Of a DNA stretch of 64,000 nt, positions 16,958 to 27,076 are shown piece by piece. Source of the DNA: CADDYT01 sp035294125 (lineage in GTDB: Bacteria > Chloroflexota > Ktedonobacteria > Ktedonobacterales > Ktedonobacteraceae); assembly GCA_035294125.1 (NCBI GenBank), contig DATGLM010000049.1, positions 1 to 64,000 of the forward strand, in the 5' to 3' direction. A program made the translations under genes and the position numbers. The notes beneath the pieces were generated by a model that was not told the DNA's origin, ran no database searches, and saw only the letters and a program-made list of their open reading frames with translations. How positions within the stretch are numbered: the first letter of the stretch is position 1; every line of letters begins with the position of its first letter.

Positions 16958-19900
16958 ATGGTAAAAAAGTTTTTTGAAGCCCGCTGGCGGCCCTTTGTGC
17001 TCGTTGGCATTACCGTGTTAGGTTTTGCCCTGCGTCTTTATGGTTTGAACTGGGATGATGGCGATAGCTTCCATCCCGATGAACGGCAGATTATGTTCCA
17101 TGTCGTTGCCCTCGGCTGGCCGAAAAGCTTTGCGCAATTCCTGGACGCGGCCAATTCGCCGCTCAACCCGCACTTTTTTGCCTATGGCTCCTTTCCGCTC
17201 TATCTGCTGGCCCTGCTCGGCCACATTCTCGCCCACTTTTTCCCCGCCATCGGCGAATTCGCCAATCTTACGCTGGTGGGCCGCGTTCTCTCCGCTCTTT
17301 TTGACAGCGGCACCGTCCTGCTCACCGGCGGCCTCGCCCTGTTCCTGGCGGATGACTACACGTCGGCGCGGCGCTATGCCTGGGCTTTTGCCTTCCTCTC
17401 GGCTGCCCTCGTCGCCTTTACCCCGTTCCAGTTACAACTTTCCCACTTCTTCGCCGTTGATAGTGTGCTGCTCTTCTTTGTTGTGCTGACGCTGCTCGCC
17501 TGCGTTGCCCTTGTCAACACAGATAAGCCAGTACGCTGGGCGCTGCTGGCCGGTCTGGGCTATGGGCTGGCAATGGCAACCAAGTTCAGCGCCGCTCCTC
17601 TCGTTGTCCCGCTTGTCGTTGCCGCCTTATTGCGCTGGTATCGCACCGACCTGCTCAGCGCCCTCAGCTCCTTCTTGCTCTCTATTGCCGTCACCGGTCT
17701 CGTTTTCATTCTCGCCATGCCCTATGCGCTGCTCGATTTCAGCAATTTTGTGCAGCAGGTGGAGGAACAGGGCAGCCTGGCGCGAGGCACAATCATCTTC
17801 CCTTATACCGAGCAATTCGCCGGAACGACGCCCTACGTGTATGAAATACAAAACATGGTGCTCTGGGGACTGGGCCTGACGCTCGGCCTTGCCGCTATCG
17901 CCGGATTATGCTGGCTGCTCTGGCGCGTGTGGAAGCGTGAGGCCAGCCCCTGGCTGGTCGTCCTCTCCTGGGTCATCGTCTTTTTCGCCATCACTGGTAG
18001 CTTCTACGTCAAATACATGCGCTACTTGCTGCCGATCTATCCTTTCCTGACCCTGCTGGCAGCGGCTCTCCTGCTTGCCCTTACCCGCTATGTTGGAATA
18101 AAGATGCAGGGTGGGAACGGCAACAGAAATTTCACCAGACGAATTCTGGGCTTTTTGCCCTATGCTGCCATCGCTGTCGTGCTGGGGGGAACGATGTTTC
18201 AGGGGCTGGCGCTGCTCAATATTTACAGCCAGCCCAACACGCGCATTCAAGCTTCCCTCTGGATATACCACCATATCAAACCCGGCAGCGTGCTCACTTA
18301 CGAGCAATGGGACGATCCGCTGCCCTTCCCGGTGGATGGCTATAGCCCCGATATCTACCAGCAGGCCACCTATCTCGATGCTAACAAACAGCCTGAGACC
18401 GGACTGGACCTGTACGACCCTGATACTGTGGCGAAGGCGCAGACACTGGCAAATCTGCTGCCGACTGTGGATGTCCTCACGATGGCGACCGACCGTCTGG
18501 ATAAATCCATTCCGCGCCTGCCCGCCGAGTATCCGCTGACGATTCATTATTACCAGTTGCTGTTCAGTGGCAAGCTTGGCTTCCATCTCGCCGCCCAGTT
18601 CGAGAACCACCCGAATCTGTTCGGTATCACGCTCGATGACAGCAATGCCGACGAGAGTTACTCCGTCTTCGACCATCCGCATGTGCGTATCTTCGTGCGT
18701 GACAACCCCTATCCCTACACGTCGAGCCAGCTCTTGCAATTGTTATTGCAGGGGGTAAAGCTGCCTCAGTCCACGGCTGGACTTTCCGGCGCGCAGCACT
18801 CTCTCCTGCTTTCGCCCCAGCAGATTGCCGACGATCAGCAATCACCGCCTTTCGGGGTGCAGTTCCCGCAGGACAGCTTCTCGAATGAGGCTCCGGTCTT
18901 CGTCTGGTGGCTTGCCCTGGCGTTGCTCGGCTGGATCGCATTTCCTCTGGTCTTTTCCGCCTTCCGTCCCCTGCGTGACAGGGGATATATTTTTGCTAAA
19001 ACCATCGGTATACTTCTATTAGCCTATATAGCCTGGGTCCTTGCCAGCGTGCGCCTGCTGGCCTTCAGCCGTCTCTCGCTGCTCATCGTCCTGTGTGTCC
19101 TCCTGCTCTGCGCGCTGGCAGGTGGTATCTTGCAGCGGCGCCCGCTGCGGCAATTTCTCCGCGCGCACTGGCGTTTGCTGCTGCTGGAGGAGGGCCTCTT
19201 CACGCTGGCTTTCCTGCTCTTCGTCGGCATACGTGCGCTCAACCCCGATCTCTGGAATCCCTATCTGGGCGGTGAGAAGCCGATGGAACTGGCCTTTCTC
19301 AACGCCATATTGCGCAGCCCCTACATGCCCCCTTATGACCCCTGGTTCGCCGGGGGTTATATAAATTACTACTACTACGGCTACGTGATCTTCGGCGCGC
19401 TCATCAAACTGACCAGTATCGTTCCCACCACGGCTTTCAATCTGGCAATTCCCACCCTGTTCGCTTTGACCTTCAGCGGCGTTGTCTCCCTTGTCTACGG
19501 CCTGACGCAGCGTTTCTCGCTGGCCCTCCTCGGCGGCTACTTCGCCGCCCTCCTCGGCAACTTCAACGGCCTGGAACAGCTCAAATCCCAGATCGCGGCC
19601 CTGCTCGCCCACCTGCCTGTGCCCGCTTTCGATTACTGGCAAAGCAGCCGCGTCATCCCCTTCACCATCAACGAATTTCCCTTCTGGAGCTTCCTCTTTG
19701 CCGACCTGCACCCCCACGTCATCGATCTTCCTGTAGCCACGCTCATGCTCGGCCTCGCAGCCACCTTCTGTATGCCAGCGCTTTTAAACAATCATCCGAG
19801 CATGACATCCGGTAGACAAGATGACAGAGACCAATCATCCAGACAGGCAGAAACCTGGGAGCGGTTGGTGTTATATGCACTGGCGGCATTCGTTTTTGGC

Positions 19901-21253
19901 ACCATTGCCTGCGTCAACCCCTGGGATATGCCAGCTTACGGGTTGATATCTGGCGCGGCCTTGCTCTTACGCGCTCTTATGGAGCGGCGGGGCGAGCGTG
20001 GTGTAACAAAGCTGGTTTCGCTGGGCTTTGCGCTTGTGACATGGCTCGTATTGTGCGGCCTGGGCTATCTGCTCTACTGGCCCTTCTATGCCTGGTATCA
20101 GCAGCTCTACGTGAACGGCCTCGGTCTCGTGAAGCAGGGGACAGCGCTGGGGGATTTCCTCACCGTCTTCGGCTTCTGGCTCTTTCTCGCGCTCAGTTTC
20201 TTCCTCTTTGAACTCTATCCTCTCTGGAAAAACTTTGTAAAGCGAGCGTTTGCCAGCCACGTCGATAGCGAAATATGGAGCAAGCTTGCCTATCTGTTGG
20301 TCTGTAGTCTCGTGCTTGTTGTGGCCGCCTTGTCAGGGCTGAAGGTGTTGCTTGCCGTCACAATTCTCTGTGGGGCCTTGCTTGCTGTGCTATCTCTTAG
20401 AAAAGTGGGGCGAACGGATGAAGAGAAAAATGGGCCTTTCGCCCTCGCACATTTGTCTGTGGAATGGTTTACCTATCTGCTTTTGCTGATGGGACTGTGT
20501 ATCTGTCTGGGGCAGGAGATTGTGTACGTGCGCGATTTTCTGGATGGTGGCGATTATGAGCGCATGAATACGGTCTTCAAGTTTTCGATGCAGGCCTGGC
20601 TCTGCTTTGCTGTTGCTAGTGCGCTGGCCCTGAGCAGGCTCCTCTGCCGGTTCCCTGGCAGCGTATTCAGGCGTGCATGGACAGGAGCGCTGATTGCGCT
20701 GGTCGTGGGCTGCTCGGTCTTTCTTGTCGAGGGGACACCTGCTCGTATCGGCGATCACCAGGCGTGGATAGCGGTGCAGAGACCGGCGCAGGACGCCGAT
20801 TACACGCCCACGCTGGATGGCTTCGCCTTCGCACGGGCGTGGTATCCTTCAGATGCCGACGCGATTACCTGGCTTAATGAGAACATCGCCGGGTCGCCCG
20901 TCATTCTGGAAGCGGCCGCTCCCTTCTCGTACCAGTGGTACGGGCGCGTTTCCGTCTATACCGGACTGCCGGACGTGCTGGGCTGGGTCGATCATGAGGG
21001 GGAACAGCGCTACAACGACGATCTGCTTGAGCGTGAGGCTGATATCAACATTATCTACACCACTACCAGCACGGCCCAGGCGCTGGAATTGCTGCGTTAT
21101 TACAATGTGAGCTATATCTACGTTGGCCCCCTGGAGCGCCAGCTTTACGGACGGCAATCGATGACCGGTCTGGACAAATTTCAGCGTATGGTGGGTGATT
21201 CCCTGAAAATTGTCTACCAGTACAATGGTGTAACAATCTACAAAGTGCTATAA
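16958..21253 (+). CDS. Giant GT-C/PMT_2-like plus Chlor_Arch_YYY (DUF2298) fusion membrane protein
   Basis: This 1431-residue polytopic membrane protein has two halves. Residues about 1-640 resemble dolichyl-phosphate-mannose mannosyltransferase-like GT-C enzymes: the first loop after helix 1 carries SFHPDERQ (D41-E42), the usual catalytic acidic pair, followed by many helices and a soluble segment. Residues about 650-1431 form a Chlor_Arch_YYY domain with NYYYYG near 802, FADLHPHVIDLP near 917 and ERMNTVFKF near 1202. It probably transfers lipid-linked sugars outside the membrane; this is inference from the GT-C part. It shares its YYY half with the next gene. ATG 16958 was chosen over GTG 16946 because of the spacing to GAGGGG. 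Confidence 0.82.
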   Translation: MVKKFFEARWRPFVLVGITVLGFALRLYGLNWDDGDSFHPDERQIMFHVVALGWPKSFAQFLDAANSPLNPHFFAYGSFPLYLLALLGHILAHFFPAIGEFANLTLVGRVLSALFDSGTVLLTGGLALFLADDYTSARRYAWAFAFLSAALVAFTPFQLQLSHFFAVDSVLLFFVVLTLLACVALVNTDKPVRWALLAGLGYGLAMATKFSAAPLVVPLVVAALLRWYRTDLLSALSSFLLSIAVTGLVFILAMPYALLDFSNFVQQVEEQGSLARGTIIFPYTEQFAGTTPYVYEIQNMVLWGLGLTLGLAAIAGLCWLLWRVWKREASPWLVVLSWVIVFFAITGSFYVKYMRYLLPIYPFLTLLAAALLLALTRYVGIKMQGGNGNRNFTRRILGFLPYAAIAVVLGGTMFQGLALLNIYSQPNTRIQASLWIYHHIKPGSVLTYEQWDDPLPFPVDGYSPDIYQQATYLDANKQPETGLDLYDPDTVAKAQTLANLLPTVDVLTMATDRLDKSIPRLPAEYPLTIHYYQLLFSGKLGFHLAAQFENHPNLFGITLDDSNADESYSVFDHPHVRIFVRDNPYPYTSSQLLQLLLQGVKLPQSTAGLSGAQHSLLLSPQQIADDQQSPPFGVQFPQDSFSNEAPVFVWWLALALLGWIAFPLVFSAFRPLRDRGYIFAKTIGILLLAYIAWVLASVRLLAFSRLSLLIVLCVLLLCALAGGILQRRPLRQFLRAHWRLLLLEEGLFTLAFLLFVGIRALNPDLWNPYLGGEKPMELAFLNAILRSPYMPPYDPWFAGGYINYYYYGYVIFGALIKLTSIVPTTAFNLAIPTLFALTFSGVVSLVYGLTQRFSLALLGGYFAALLGNFNGLEQLKSQIAALLAHLPVPAFDYWQSSRVIPFTINEFPFWSFLFADLHPHVIDLPVATLMLGLAATFCMPALLNNHPSMTSGRQDDRDQSSRQAETWERLVLYALAAFVFGTIACVNPWDMPAYGLISGAALLLRALMERRGERGVTKLVSLGFALVTWLVLCGLGYLLYWPFYAWYQQLYVNGLGLVKQGTALGDFLTVFGFWLFLALSFFLFELYPLWKNFVKRAFASHVDSEIWSKLAYLLVCSLVLVVAALSGLKVLLAVTILCGALLAVLSLRKVGRTDEEKNGPFALAHLSVEWFTYLLLLMGLCICLGQEIVYVRDFLDGGDYERMNTVFKFSMQAWLCFAVASALALSRLLCRFPGSVFRRAWTGALIALVVGCSVFLVEGTPARIGDHQAWIAVQRPAQDADYTPTLDGFAFARAWYPSDADAITWLNENIAGSPVILEAAAPFSYQWYGRVSVYTGLPDVLGWVDHEGEQRYNDDLLEREADINIIYTTTSTAQALELLRYYNVSYIYVGPLERQLYGRQSMTGLDKFQRMVGDSLKIVYQYNGVTIYKVL

Positions 21254-21256
21254 TTG

Positions 21257-21296
21257 GCTGGTTCTATAGACCAGAAGGGTATGTTGTGGAACCAGC
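21257..21296. other. Stem-loop between the two YYY genes
   Basis: GCTGGTTC (21257-21264) pairs with GAACCAGC (21289-21296) over 8 bases with a 24-base loop. It lies 3 bases after the stop of the fusion gene. There is no clear T-run, so it may attenuate rather than end transcription into the next gene. Confidence 0.3.
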
Positions 21297-21410
21297 AAGG
21301 GGTCTTGTTCGTCAAGAGGTATAATGAAATCGATAGCTGCCCTTCGGAACGTAAAATCGGTGCGCAAGAGGCGAGTTATTTTAGAATGTAATGCTTACAA
21401 GAGAGAATAG

Positions 21411-23762
21411 ATGATCCAGCTGTTAGAGATGTGGGCGCTGGTCGAGGCCCTGGGCTTGATTTGTCTGCCGCTCACCTTCACCGTCTTTCATAACCTGCCT
21501 GATCGTGGCTGGGCCTTCAGCAAGGCAATTGGTGTGTCTGTGCTGGCCTTTGGCGTCTGGCTACCCCTGATGTGCTTCCAGTTTCTGCCGTACAGTCGTC
21601 TCTTCATTATCGGCGTCTTGCTCATCATTGTCGCGCTGAACATCATCGGCTTCCTGCGCGTGCGGCATGATATCATCAAGCAACTGCGGGTCAACGTCGG
21701 CTACATTGTTGCCAGCGAGGTTGTCTTTCTGGGCATGGTCTTCCTGCTGGGCTGGATTCGCTCGTATGGGCCGGATATTCGCTCGTTCGAGATGTTTATG
21801 GACGAGGGCTTCATCGCGGCCATCATGCGCAGCCCGCATATGCCGCCCAATGATATGTGGTACTCCGGCTACCCGATCAATTACTACTACTATGCTCACT
21901 TCACGGCAGCCACACTGGGGAAGTTGCTCGATCAACCGCCTTCGATTGTCTTCAATACCGGTATCTGTATGTTTTATGGCCTGACTGCTGTCAGTCTATT
22001 TGGCGTTACCTGCAATATCGTCGCCTGGGCGCGCTACCAGCGCAAGAAAGTTCGTCGTGGTGAATCCGCCGACGAGTCATCCTCCACCGTCTATTCATCC
22101 TTGCTGCCCGCCGCGCCATACGGTTTTCTGACGATGTTGATGGGGCTTGTGCTGGGCAATCTGGCCGCGACGCAACAATGGTTCCAACTACATGGTGACC
22201 TCTCGCTGTACGACTGGTTCGCGCCTTCGCGTGTCATTGATAAGACGATCAACGAGTTCCCCGCCTTCAGCTTTCTGCTCTCCTGCTTCCACGCTCACGT
22301 GCTCACGCTGGCTTTCACCATCGTGAGCATCGCCCTCGCCTTCAACCTGTTCCTTGAACGCGATGGTAGGGGCTTGCACGCCTTCGGGCGCGGCTGGCGC
22401 TTGCCGCTCACACTTGGCATGACTGCTCTGCTTATCGGTGGACTCTTTGTGATGAACGGCTGGGACTATCCAACGTACATGGGCCTGACGCTGGCCTGTC
22501 TCGCGCTCCAGCAGTGGCTGGCCTACAAATCAACCTTCCGGCTCGAACTGGTGCTTGATATTTTCATCGCCGGAGCTGCCCTGGTCGCGCTCTCTTTTAT
22601 ACTCTTCGCGCCATTCTATCTCACGTTCATCTCGCCCTCGCAGGGCATTGGCTTTGTTGGCCCCAACGATCGCACCCCCATCAACGATGAACTGCTCATC
22701 TACGGTCTCTTTGCTTTCATGTTCATTAGCTTGCTTGCCGTCACCGTGCTGAAAGGGCCGTTTTCTGGCTCTGCGTCTTCTGAGGATGACGATGTTGTGG
22801 TGCAGTCCGCGCGGCGGGGGCCGAGTCCTGCTGTGCTTGGGGTCTGGGGCATTGGACTGGCTGGCTTGCTGGCCCTGCTCATCCTGCGCAACAGTACCAC
22901 GTTCGTCGCGGCTGGCGTGATTTGCGGGCTGGGCGTCGTGCTGATGTTAAACCGCCTGCAAGACCGCTCGCTGGCCTTTACTCTGTTTCTTGGCTCGCTG
23001 GCTTTCGCCCTCATCGCAGGCTGTGAAGTCCTCTTCCTGAAAGATGTCTTCGCTGACTCCTACCCGCGTATGAACACCGTTTTCAAGTTTTACTTCCAGT
23101 GCTGGGCGCTGCTCTCCATCACCTCCGGCACGGGGCTGTACTTCATTTTGGAGGGTTTCCGCCCCGATGCGCTGGCAGCGCTTGAGCAGCGGCGAGTACA
23201 GCGCGGCCTTGAAGTGCTCTGGTCTCTCTGCCTGCTGGCCTTCTTGCTGGCCGGTGCCGTCTATCCTATCGCGGGCAGCTATGCGCGTACCGGTGGCTTT
23301 GCGCAGCGTACCAACAGTCTGGACGGCCTGGCTTACATGAAGACCTACAGCCCCGGCGATTATGGCGCGATTACCTGGCTGAACACCCACGTGAGTGGAG
23401 ATCCGGTAATCATCGAGGCGGTAGGGCCGGATTACAGCGACTATGCGCGCATCTCCGCCTTTACCGGCCTGCCGACGCCGATGGGCTGGGTGGGACACGA
23501 GTACCAGTGGCGCGTCAACTGGCTCAATGAGGGCAATAACGCCATCGATTTCAACCGCCGCAGCAGCGATATCGATACGATTTACACCAGCACCAACCCG
23601 CAGGTTGTGCTCTCCCTGATGAACTATTATCACGCTCAGTACCTGATCGTTGGCGCTCTGGAGAAGGCAAAGTATCCAAAGGCCAATTTGCAGCGTTTTA
23701 GTGCGTACATGCAGGTGGTCTATTCCGCTTATGGCGATACAATATATAAGGTCAAATCATAG
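21411..23762 (+). CDS. Chlor_Arch_YYY (DUF2298) membrane protein
   Basis: This 783-residue highly hydrophobic protein consists of a single YYY domain. Hallmarks are WYSGYPINYYYYAHF (near 150-165), NEFPAFSFLLSCFHAHV (near 280-296) and YPRMNTVFKFYFQCW (near 551-565). The corresponding segments in the upstream fusion protein read NYYYYG, LFADLHPHV and ERMNTVFKF, so the Asp before the first His is replaced here by Cys and the HPH by HAH. Function is unknown; family members occur beside TIGR03663 genes, as here. An antisense fragment of another copy lies at 26945-27076. Start ATG 21411. Confidence 0.85.
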   Translation: MIQLLEMWALVEALGLICLPLTFTVFHNLPDRGWAFSKAIGVSVLAFGVWLPLMCFQFLPYSRLFIIGVLLIIVALNIIGFLRVRHDIIKQLRVNVGYIVASEVVFLGMVFLLGWIRSYGPDIRSFEMFMDEGFIAAIMRSPHMPPNDMWYSGYPINYYYYAHFTAATLGKLLDQPPSIVFNTGICMFYGLTAVSLFGVTCNIVAWARYQRKKVRRGESADESSSTVYSSLLPAAPYGFLTMLMGLVLGNLAATQQWFQLHGDLSLYDWFAPSRVIDKTINEFPAFSFLLSCFHAHVLTLAFTIVSIALAFNLFLERDGRGLHAFGRGWRLPLTLGMTALLIGGLFVMNGWDYPTYMGLTLACLALQQWLAYKSTFRLELVLDIFIAGAALVALSFILFAPFYLTFISPSQGIGFVGPNDRTPINDELLIYGLFAFMFISLLAVTVLKGPFSGSASSEDDDVVVQSARRGPSPAVLGVWGIGLAGLLALLILRNSTTFVAAGVICGLGVVLMLNRLQDRSLAFTLFLGSLAFALIAGCEVLFLKDVFADSYPRMNTVFKFYFQCWALLSITSGTGLYFILEGFRPDALAALEQRRVQRGLEVLWSLCLLAFLLAGAVYPIAGSYARTGGFAQRTNSLDGLAYMKTYSPGDYGAITWLNTHVSGDPVIIEAVGPDYSDYARISAFTGLPTPMGWVGHEYQWRVNWLNEGNNAIDFNRRSSDIDTIYTSTNPQVVLSLMNYYHAQYLIVGALEKAKYPKANLQRFSAYMQVVYSAYGDTIYKVKS

Positions 23763-23838
23763 GTGTCTGCATAGAGAAGAAGCCATGCGGGCATCTCTAG
23801 AACGATAGCCTACAGCATGGTTTCGAGGAGGGTGCTTC

Positions 23839-26334
23839 TTGAAGAGCTATGAAACAGAACAGGGCAATAAAGTGAATTCTGCCGCACATGCGGAGGTGGG
23901 TGCCCAGGATATACGGGATGGGCGGGAGACCGGAGAGGTCGAAGAAACCGGCGAGGAGGTAGGTGTCATCGATCTTCCTGATAATGAGGCTGGCGAGGGG
24001 AAGCCATCGCCACTGCTAGTACACGGTGGTCGGGACGAGGATGAGGACGAGGAGCCGCTGGCGTCTGAAGCGCGCAGGCCACGCTTCAGACGCCCCACGC
24101 GCGCGCAGGTGATGGAATGGCTTCCTTTCATTGCGATCGTTTTGCTTGGAGCCATTCTGCGCTACTGGGATCTTGGAGCCAAGCCGCTGCACCACGACGA
24201 GAGCCTGCACGCCTACTTCTCCATGCAACTGTTGCATGATCTGGAGAACTGGATTGGCTGTTACGCGCCAGGAGCCTCGTGCTACACGTATAATCCTCTG
24301 CTGCACGGCCCGTTCCAGTTCCACCTCATTGCTTTTGTCTATAGAGTCAGCCAGTTGCTGGGCGCGCCCGATAACGGTATCAACACGACTACTGTGCGCA
24401 TTGGGGCGGCCACGCTGGGCAGCGCCATTGTTGCGCTGCCCTACTTCCTGCGTGATTTCCTGGGCAAAGTTGGGGCATGGCTGGCCTGCTTCCTGCTGGC
24501 GATTTCTCCGAGCCTGGTCTACTACTCGCGCTTTGCCCGTGAAGATATCTATATGGCCTTCTTCACGCTGCTGCTAGTTGTCGCTACCGCCCGCTACATC
24601 CGCACGCGCAAGATGCGCTGGATCATCATTGGCGCCGCTGCCTTCTCGCTCTCCTACGCGACAGCCGAAGCAACGTTTCTGACCATTGCCGTCTTCGGCA
24701 GCTTTCTCGTTGGCCTGCTCATCTGGGAAATCGGCCTCAGAGTACCGCTGAAGTCCGCCAGTGCCGATGAGACGCAAGAGGGGAAGCGTTCCCGCTATCA
24801 ACCACGAACCGCCGCGCCGTTTCTGCTGCTCGGCTATATCCTCGTGGCCGGTGTCGCGGCAAAGATTCTCTTCGGCTGGTTGAATGCGCTTTCTGTCTAC
24901 ATTACCGACCCGCAGCACACCACCGCCTCTAACCTGTTCGTCCAGAATCTGAAGAATATCACGGTCGATATCATTCCCTGGCTCGGTATCCTGCTTGGCA
25001 TCTACGTCCTGAGCATCCTCTGGCGCGAGATGAATGGGAAGATGCCGGAGGGCAGACGCGGACTGGCGGCGAAACTCGACCCGCGCATCCAGCGCACGCT
25101 TGATACTATTCTGACGATGCCCTGGACACACTGGTTCTTTGCCGTGCTGGTGGCCTGGGCCATTTTCCTGGACCTCTTCACCGTCGAATTCACCAATATT
25201 CGCGGTGGCATCGGCGACGGCATCTGGGCCGGTATCTATTACTGGCTGCAACAGCAAGAGGTAGCGCGTGGCGGTCAGCCCTGGTACTACTACCTGATGC
25301 TGATCCCCCTCTACGAGCAGATCGGCCTCGTCTTCGGTATCGTGGGCGCGATTCGCACCATTATGCGCCCCACGCGCTTCCGCATCTTCATCCTCTACTG
25401 GACTGTCGGCAACCTCGTCATCTACTCCTGGGCCGCAGAGAAGATGCCCTGGTTAGTGATCTTCATTACCATGCCTCTGATGCTCCTGGCCGCCATCGGC
25501 ATGGAACCCATTGTCGTCACAGCTATCAATTTCGTCAAGCAGCGCTTTGCCAGCGCAACAGCGCAGTCGGCAGAGCAACCAGTTGAGCGCAACAACGGCA
25601 TCGCTCCCGTCTTGCCCACTCGAAGTCGCCCTCGCAAGCGCGTGGGTGCGCTCGCCGGAACGGGCGCCATTCTCGGTGTGCTGGTCGCCGTCGTACTCCT
25701 GATCCCAACGCTGCACAACATGTACGAAGTGACCTACGTCGAACCGGCTGATGCCCCGCACGAGATGTTAATTTATGTGCAGACGACGACCGATATCAAC
25801 ATCGTCATGGCGAAAGTGAACGCGCTGGATCAGAAGCTCTACGGTGGCAAGCATCTCTTATCCATCGGTCTGACCAACGACGCCACGTGGCCCTACGCCT
25901 GGTACCTGCGCGACTACCCCAATGTCTGCTTCAACTATCCGGATGGCTGTCCCTCCATCGCCAAAGACATCCCGGTCATCATTACCGGTGGCGACGATAT
26001 CGGGGGCTACATCGCGGACTACAGTAAGGGCTATGCCTACCAGCAGTATCGCATGCGTACCTGGTGGGACGAGGGCTACAAGCCGCCTCCCTGCGTTCCA
26101 ACTACCGCCAACAACAACTGCGCAGGTCAGCAGGAATACGGTGGCGTCGGTCTCTGGCTCTGGCTCAGCTACGGTGACAACCCGCCCCCCAACGCGAAAT
26201 TCAACCTCGGCCTCGCTATCCAGCATGTCTGGGAGTGGGAGACGCAGCGCCGCGCCATTGGTTCCACCGACGGCTCCTACGACATGCTCCTCTTCATCCG
26301 CAAAGACCTGCTGAACACTGGCGTGACACCGTAG
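23839..26334 (+). CDS. TIGR03663-family GT-C-like membrane glycosyltransferase
   Basis: The 831-residue protein has an acidic cytosolic N-terminus (about 1-90, rich in Glu/Asp/Gly), then some 12 membrane helices and a long extracytoplasmic C-terminal domain (from about 640) with several Cys-containing loops. After the first helix comes KPLHHDESLHAYF, where Asp-Glu matches the GT-C catalytic motif of PMT-like transferases. This is the TIGR03663 family, known to co-occur with YYY proteins. It likely adds sugars to proteins or lipids at the outer face; the substrate is unknown. The start is TTG 23839 with GAGGAGGG 6 bases upstream. The 77-base gap from the YYY gene suggests one operon. Confidence 0.82.
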   Translation: MKSYETEQGNKVNSAAHAEVGAQDIRDGRETGEVEETGEEVGVIDLPDNEAGEGKPSPLLVHGGRDEDEDEEPLASEARRPRFRRPTRAQVMEWLPFIAIVLLGAILRYWDLGAKPLHHDESLHAYFSMQLLHDLENWIGCYAPGASCYTYNPLLHGPFQFHLIAFVYRVSQLLGAPDNGINTTTVRIGAATLGSAIVALPYFLRDFLGKVGAWLACFLLAISPSLVYYSRFAREDIYMAFFTLLLVVATARYIRTRKMRWIIIGAAAFSLSYATAEATFLTIAVFGSFLVGLLIWEIGLRVPLKSASADETQEGKRSRYQPRTAAPFLLLGYILVAGVAAKILFGWLNALSVYITDPQHTTASNLFVQNLKNITVDIIPWLGILLGIYVLSILWREMNGKMPEGRRGLAAKLDPRIQRTLDTILTMPWTHWFFAVLVAWAIFLDLFTVEFTNIRGGIGDGIWAGIYYWLQQQEVARGGQPWYYYLMLIPLYEQIGLVFGIVGAIRTIMRPTRFRIFILYWTVGNLVIYSWAAEKMPWLVIFITMPLMLLAAIGMEPIVVTAINFVKQRFASATAQSAEQPVERNNGIAPVLPTRSRPRKRVGALAGTGAILGVLVAVVLLIPTLHNMYEVTYVEPADAPHEMLIYVQTTTDINIVMAKVNALDQKLYGGKHLLSIGLTNDATWPYAWYLRDYPNVCFNYPDGCPSIAKDIPVIITGGDDIGGYIADYSKGYAYQQYRMRTWWDEGYKPPPCVPTTANNNCAGQQEYGGVGLWLWLSYGDNPPPNAKFNLGLAIQHVWEWETQRRAIGSTDGSYDMLLFIRKDLLNTGVTP

Positions 26335-26944
26335 CATTTTGTTGAAGAGGAGTGAGAAGAATGCGGCGAGCATCCCGCTGCATTCTTCTCAAACAGGATG
26401 CCCGGAAATCTGTCCAGACAATATCTGCCTGTTGAATAAACTTTGGAACTGGGGTATATAGGTGTGCTGCTGCTCTTCACTCAAGCAACGAAACTGCTGA
26501 TGACATTTCCCTGGCTGTTCGTGCTGTCACAAAAGCAGTATCTTCTTAATTGTGACCACCAGACCGATAAAACGCATGTCACGCCAATCAATACCAGCAG
26601 TCGTCAAGGGGGCATTTGCCATTGCATCCTGTTTCTCGACAGATACGAGAGGGTTGGCCTCTTCTTATCTGTGATGTCACGGGAGAAGTTGATGGGGCTT
26701 GCGAAGAACCCGCGTGTGGAAAAGCGCACTTTGCCTCAAACTTCGCCGTTAGTCCTGACTCTTGTTGCGGAGATGGAGGAGGAGAAGATGAAGCGTGTTG
26801 TCTGGGAGAAGCCCGGCGTAGCGGGAGAGGACGAGTATGAAAGAAACAGATGAGCAGGAAGGAGATGAAGGCGAACGACTTTGTGCGTTGACCAGGCCAG
26901 GCCCCTGAGCAGGTAAAAGAAAGGTCAGAGCGTGAGCCAGAATC

Positions 26945-27076
26945 CCCTATGCTTGCTGCTGTGAAGATGAGAGCGACTCCCCACAAAAATGGTTGATTAT
27001 AGGGAAGTTCATGAAAACACATCAGTGGTAGCCAGATAGCAAAGGCGAACAACGTCAACCCAGGAGTCTTGCTAGC
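26945..27076 (-). pseudogene. Antisense fragment of a Chlor_Arch_YYY gene
   Basis: About 44 codons on the minus strand read ASKTPGLTLFAFAIWLPLMC and go on FHELPYNQPFLWGVALI. This aligns with residues about 37-80 of the 21411-23762 protein (FSKAIG, VWLPLMCFQFLPYSRLF, IGVLLI), with similarity also at DNA level around TCTGGCTACC and CTGATGTG. Flanking frames lose the similarity at once, so this is a remnant. The rest of 26335-26944 shows no gene, only short spurious open frames. The fragment overlaps the last bases of the etfB/fixA gene, exactly where fixB would be expected. Confidence 0.7.

Noticed and set aside
26443..26853. A 136-codon plus-strand frame in the gap after the TIGR03663 gene
   Set aside because: No ribosome site, no recognisable motif and no composition like its neighbours; treated as spurious.
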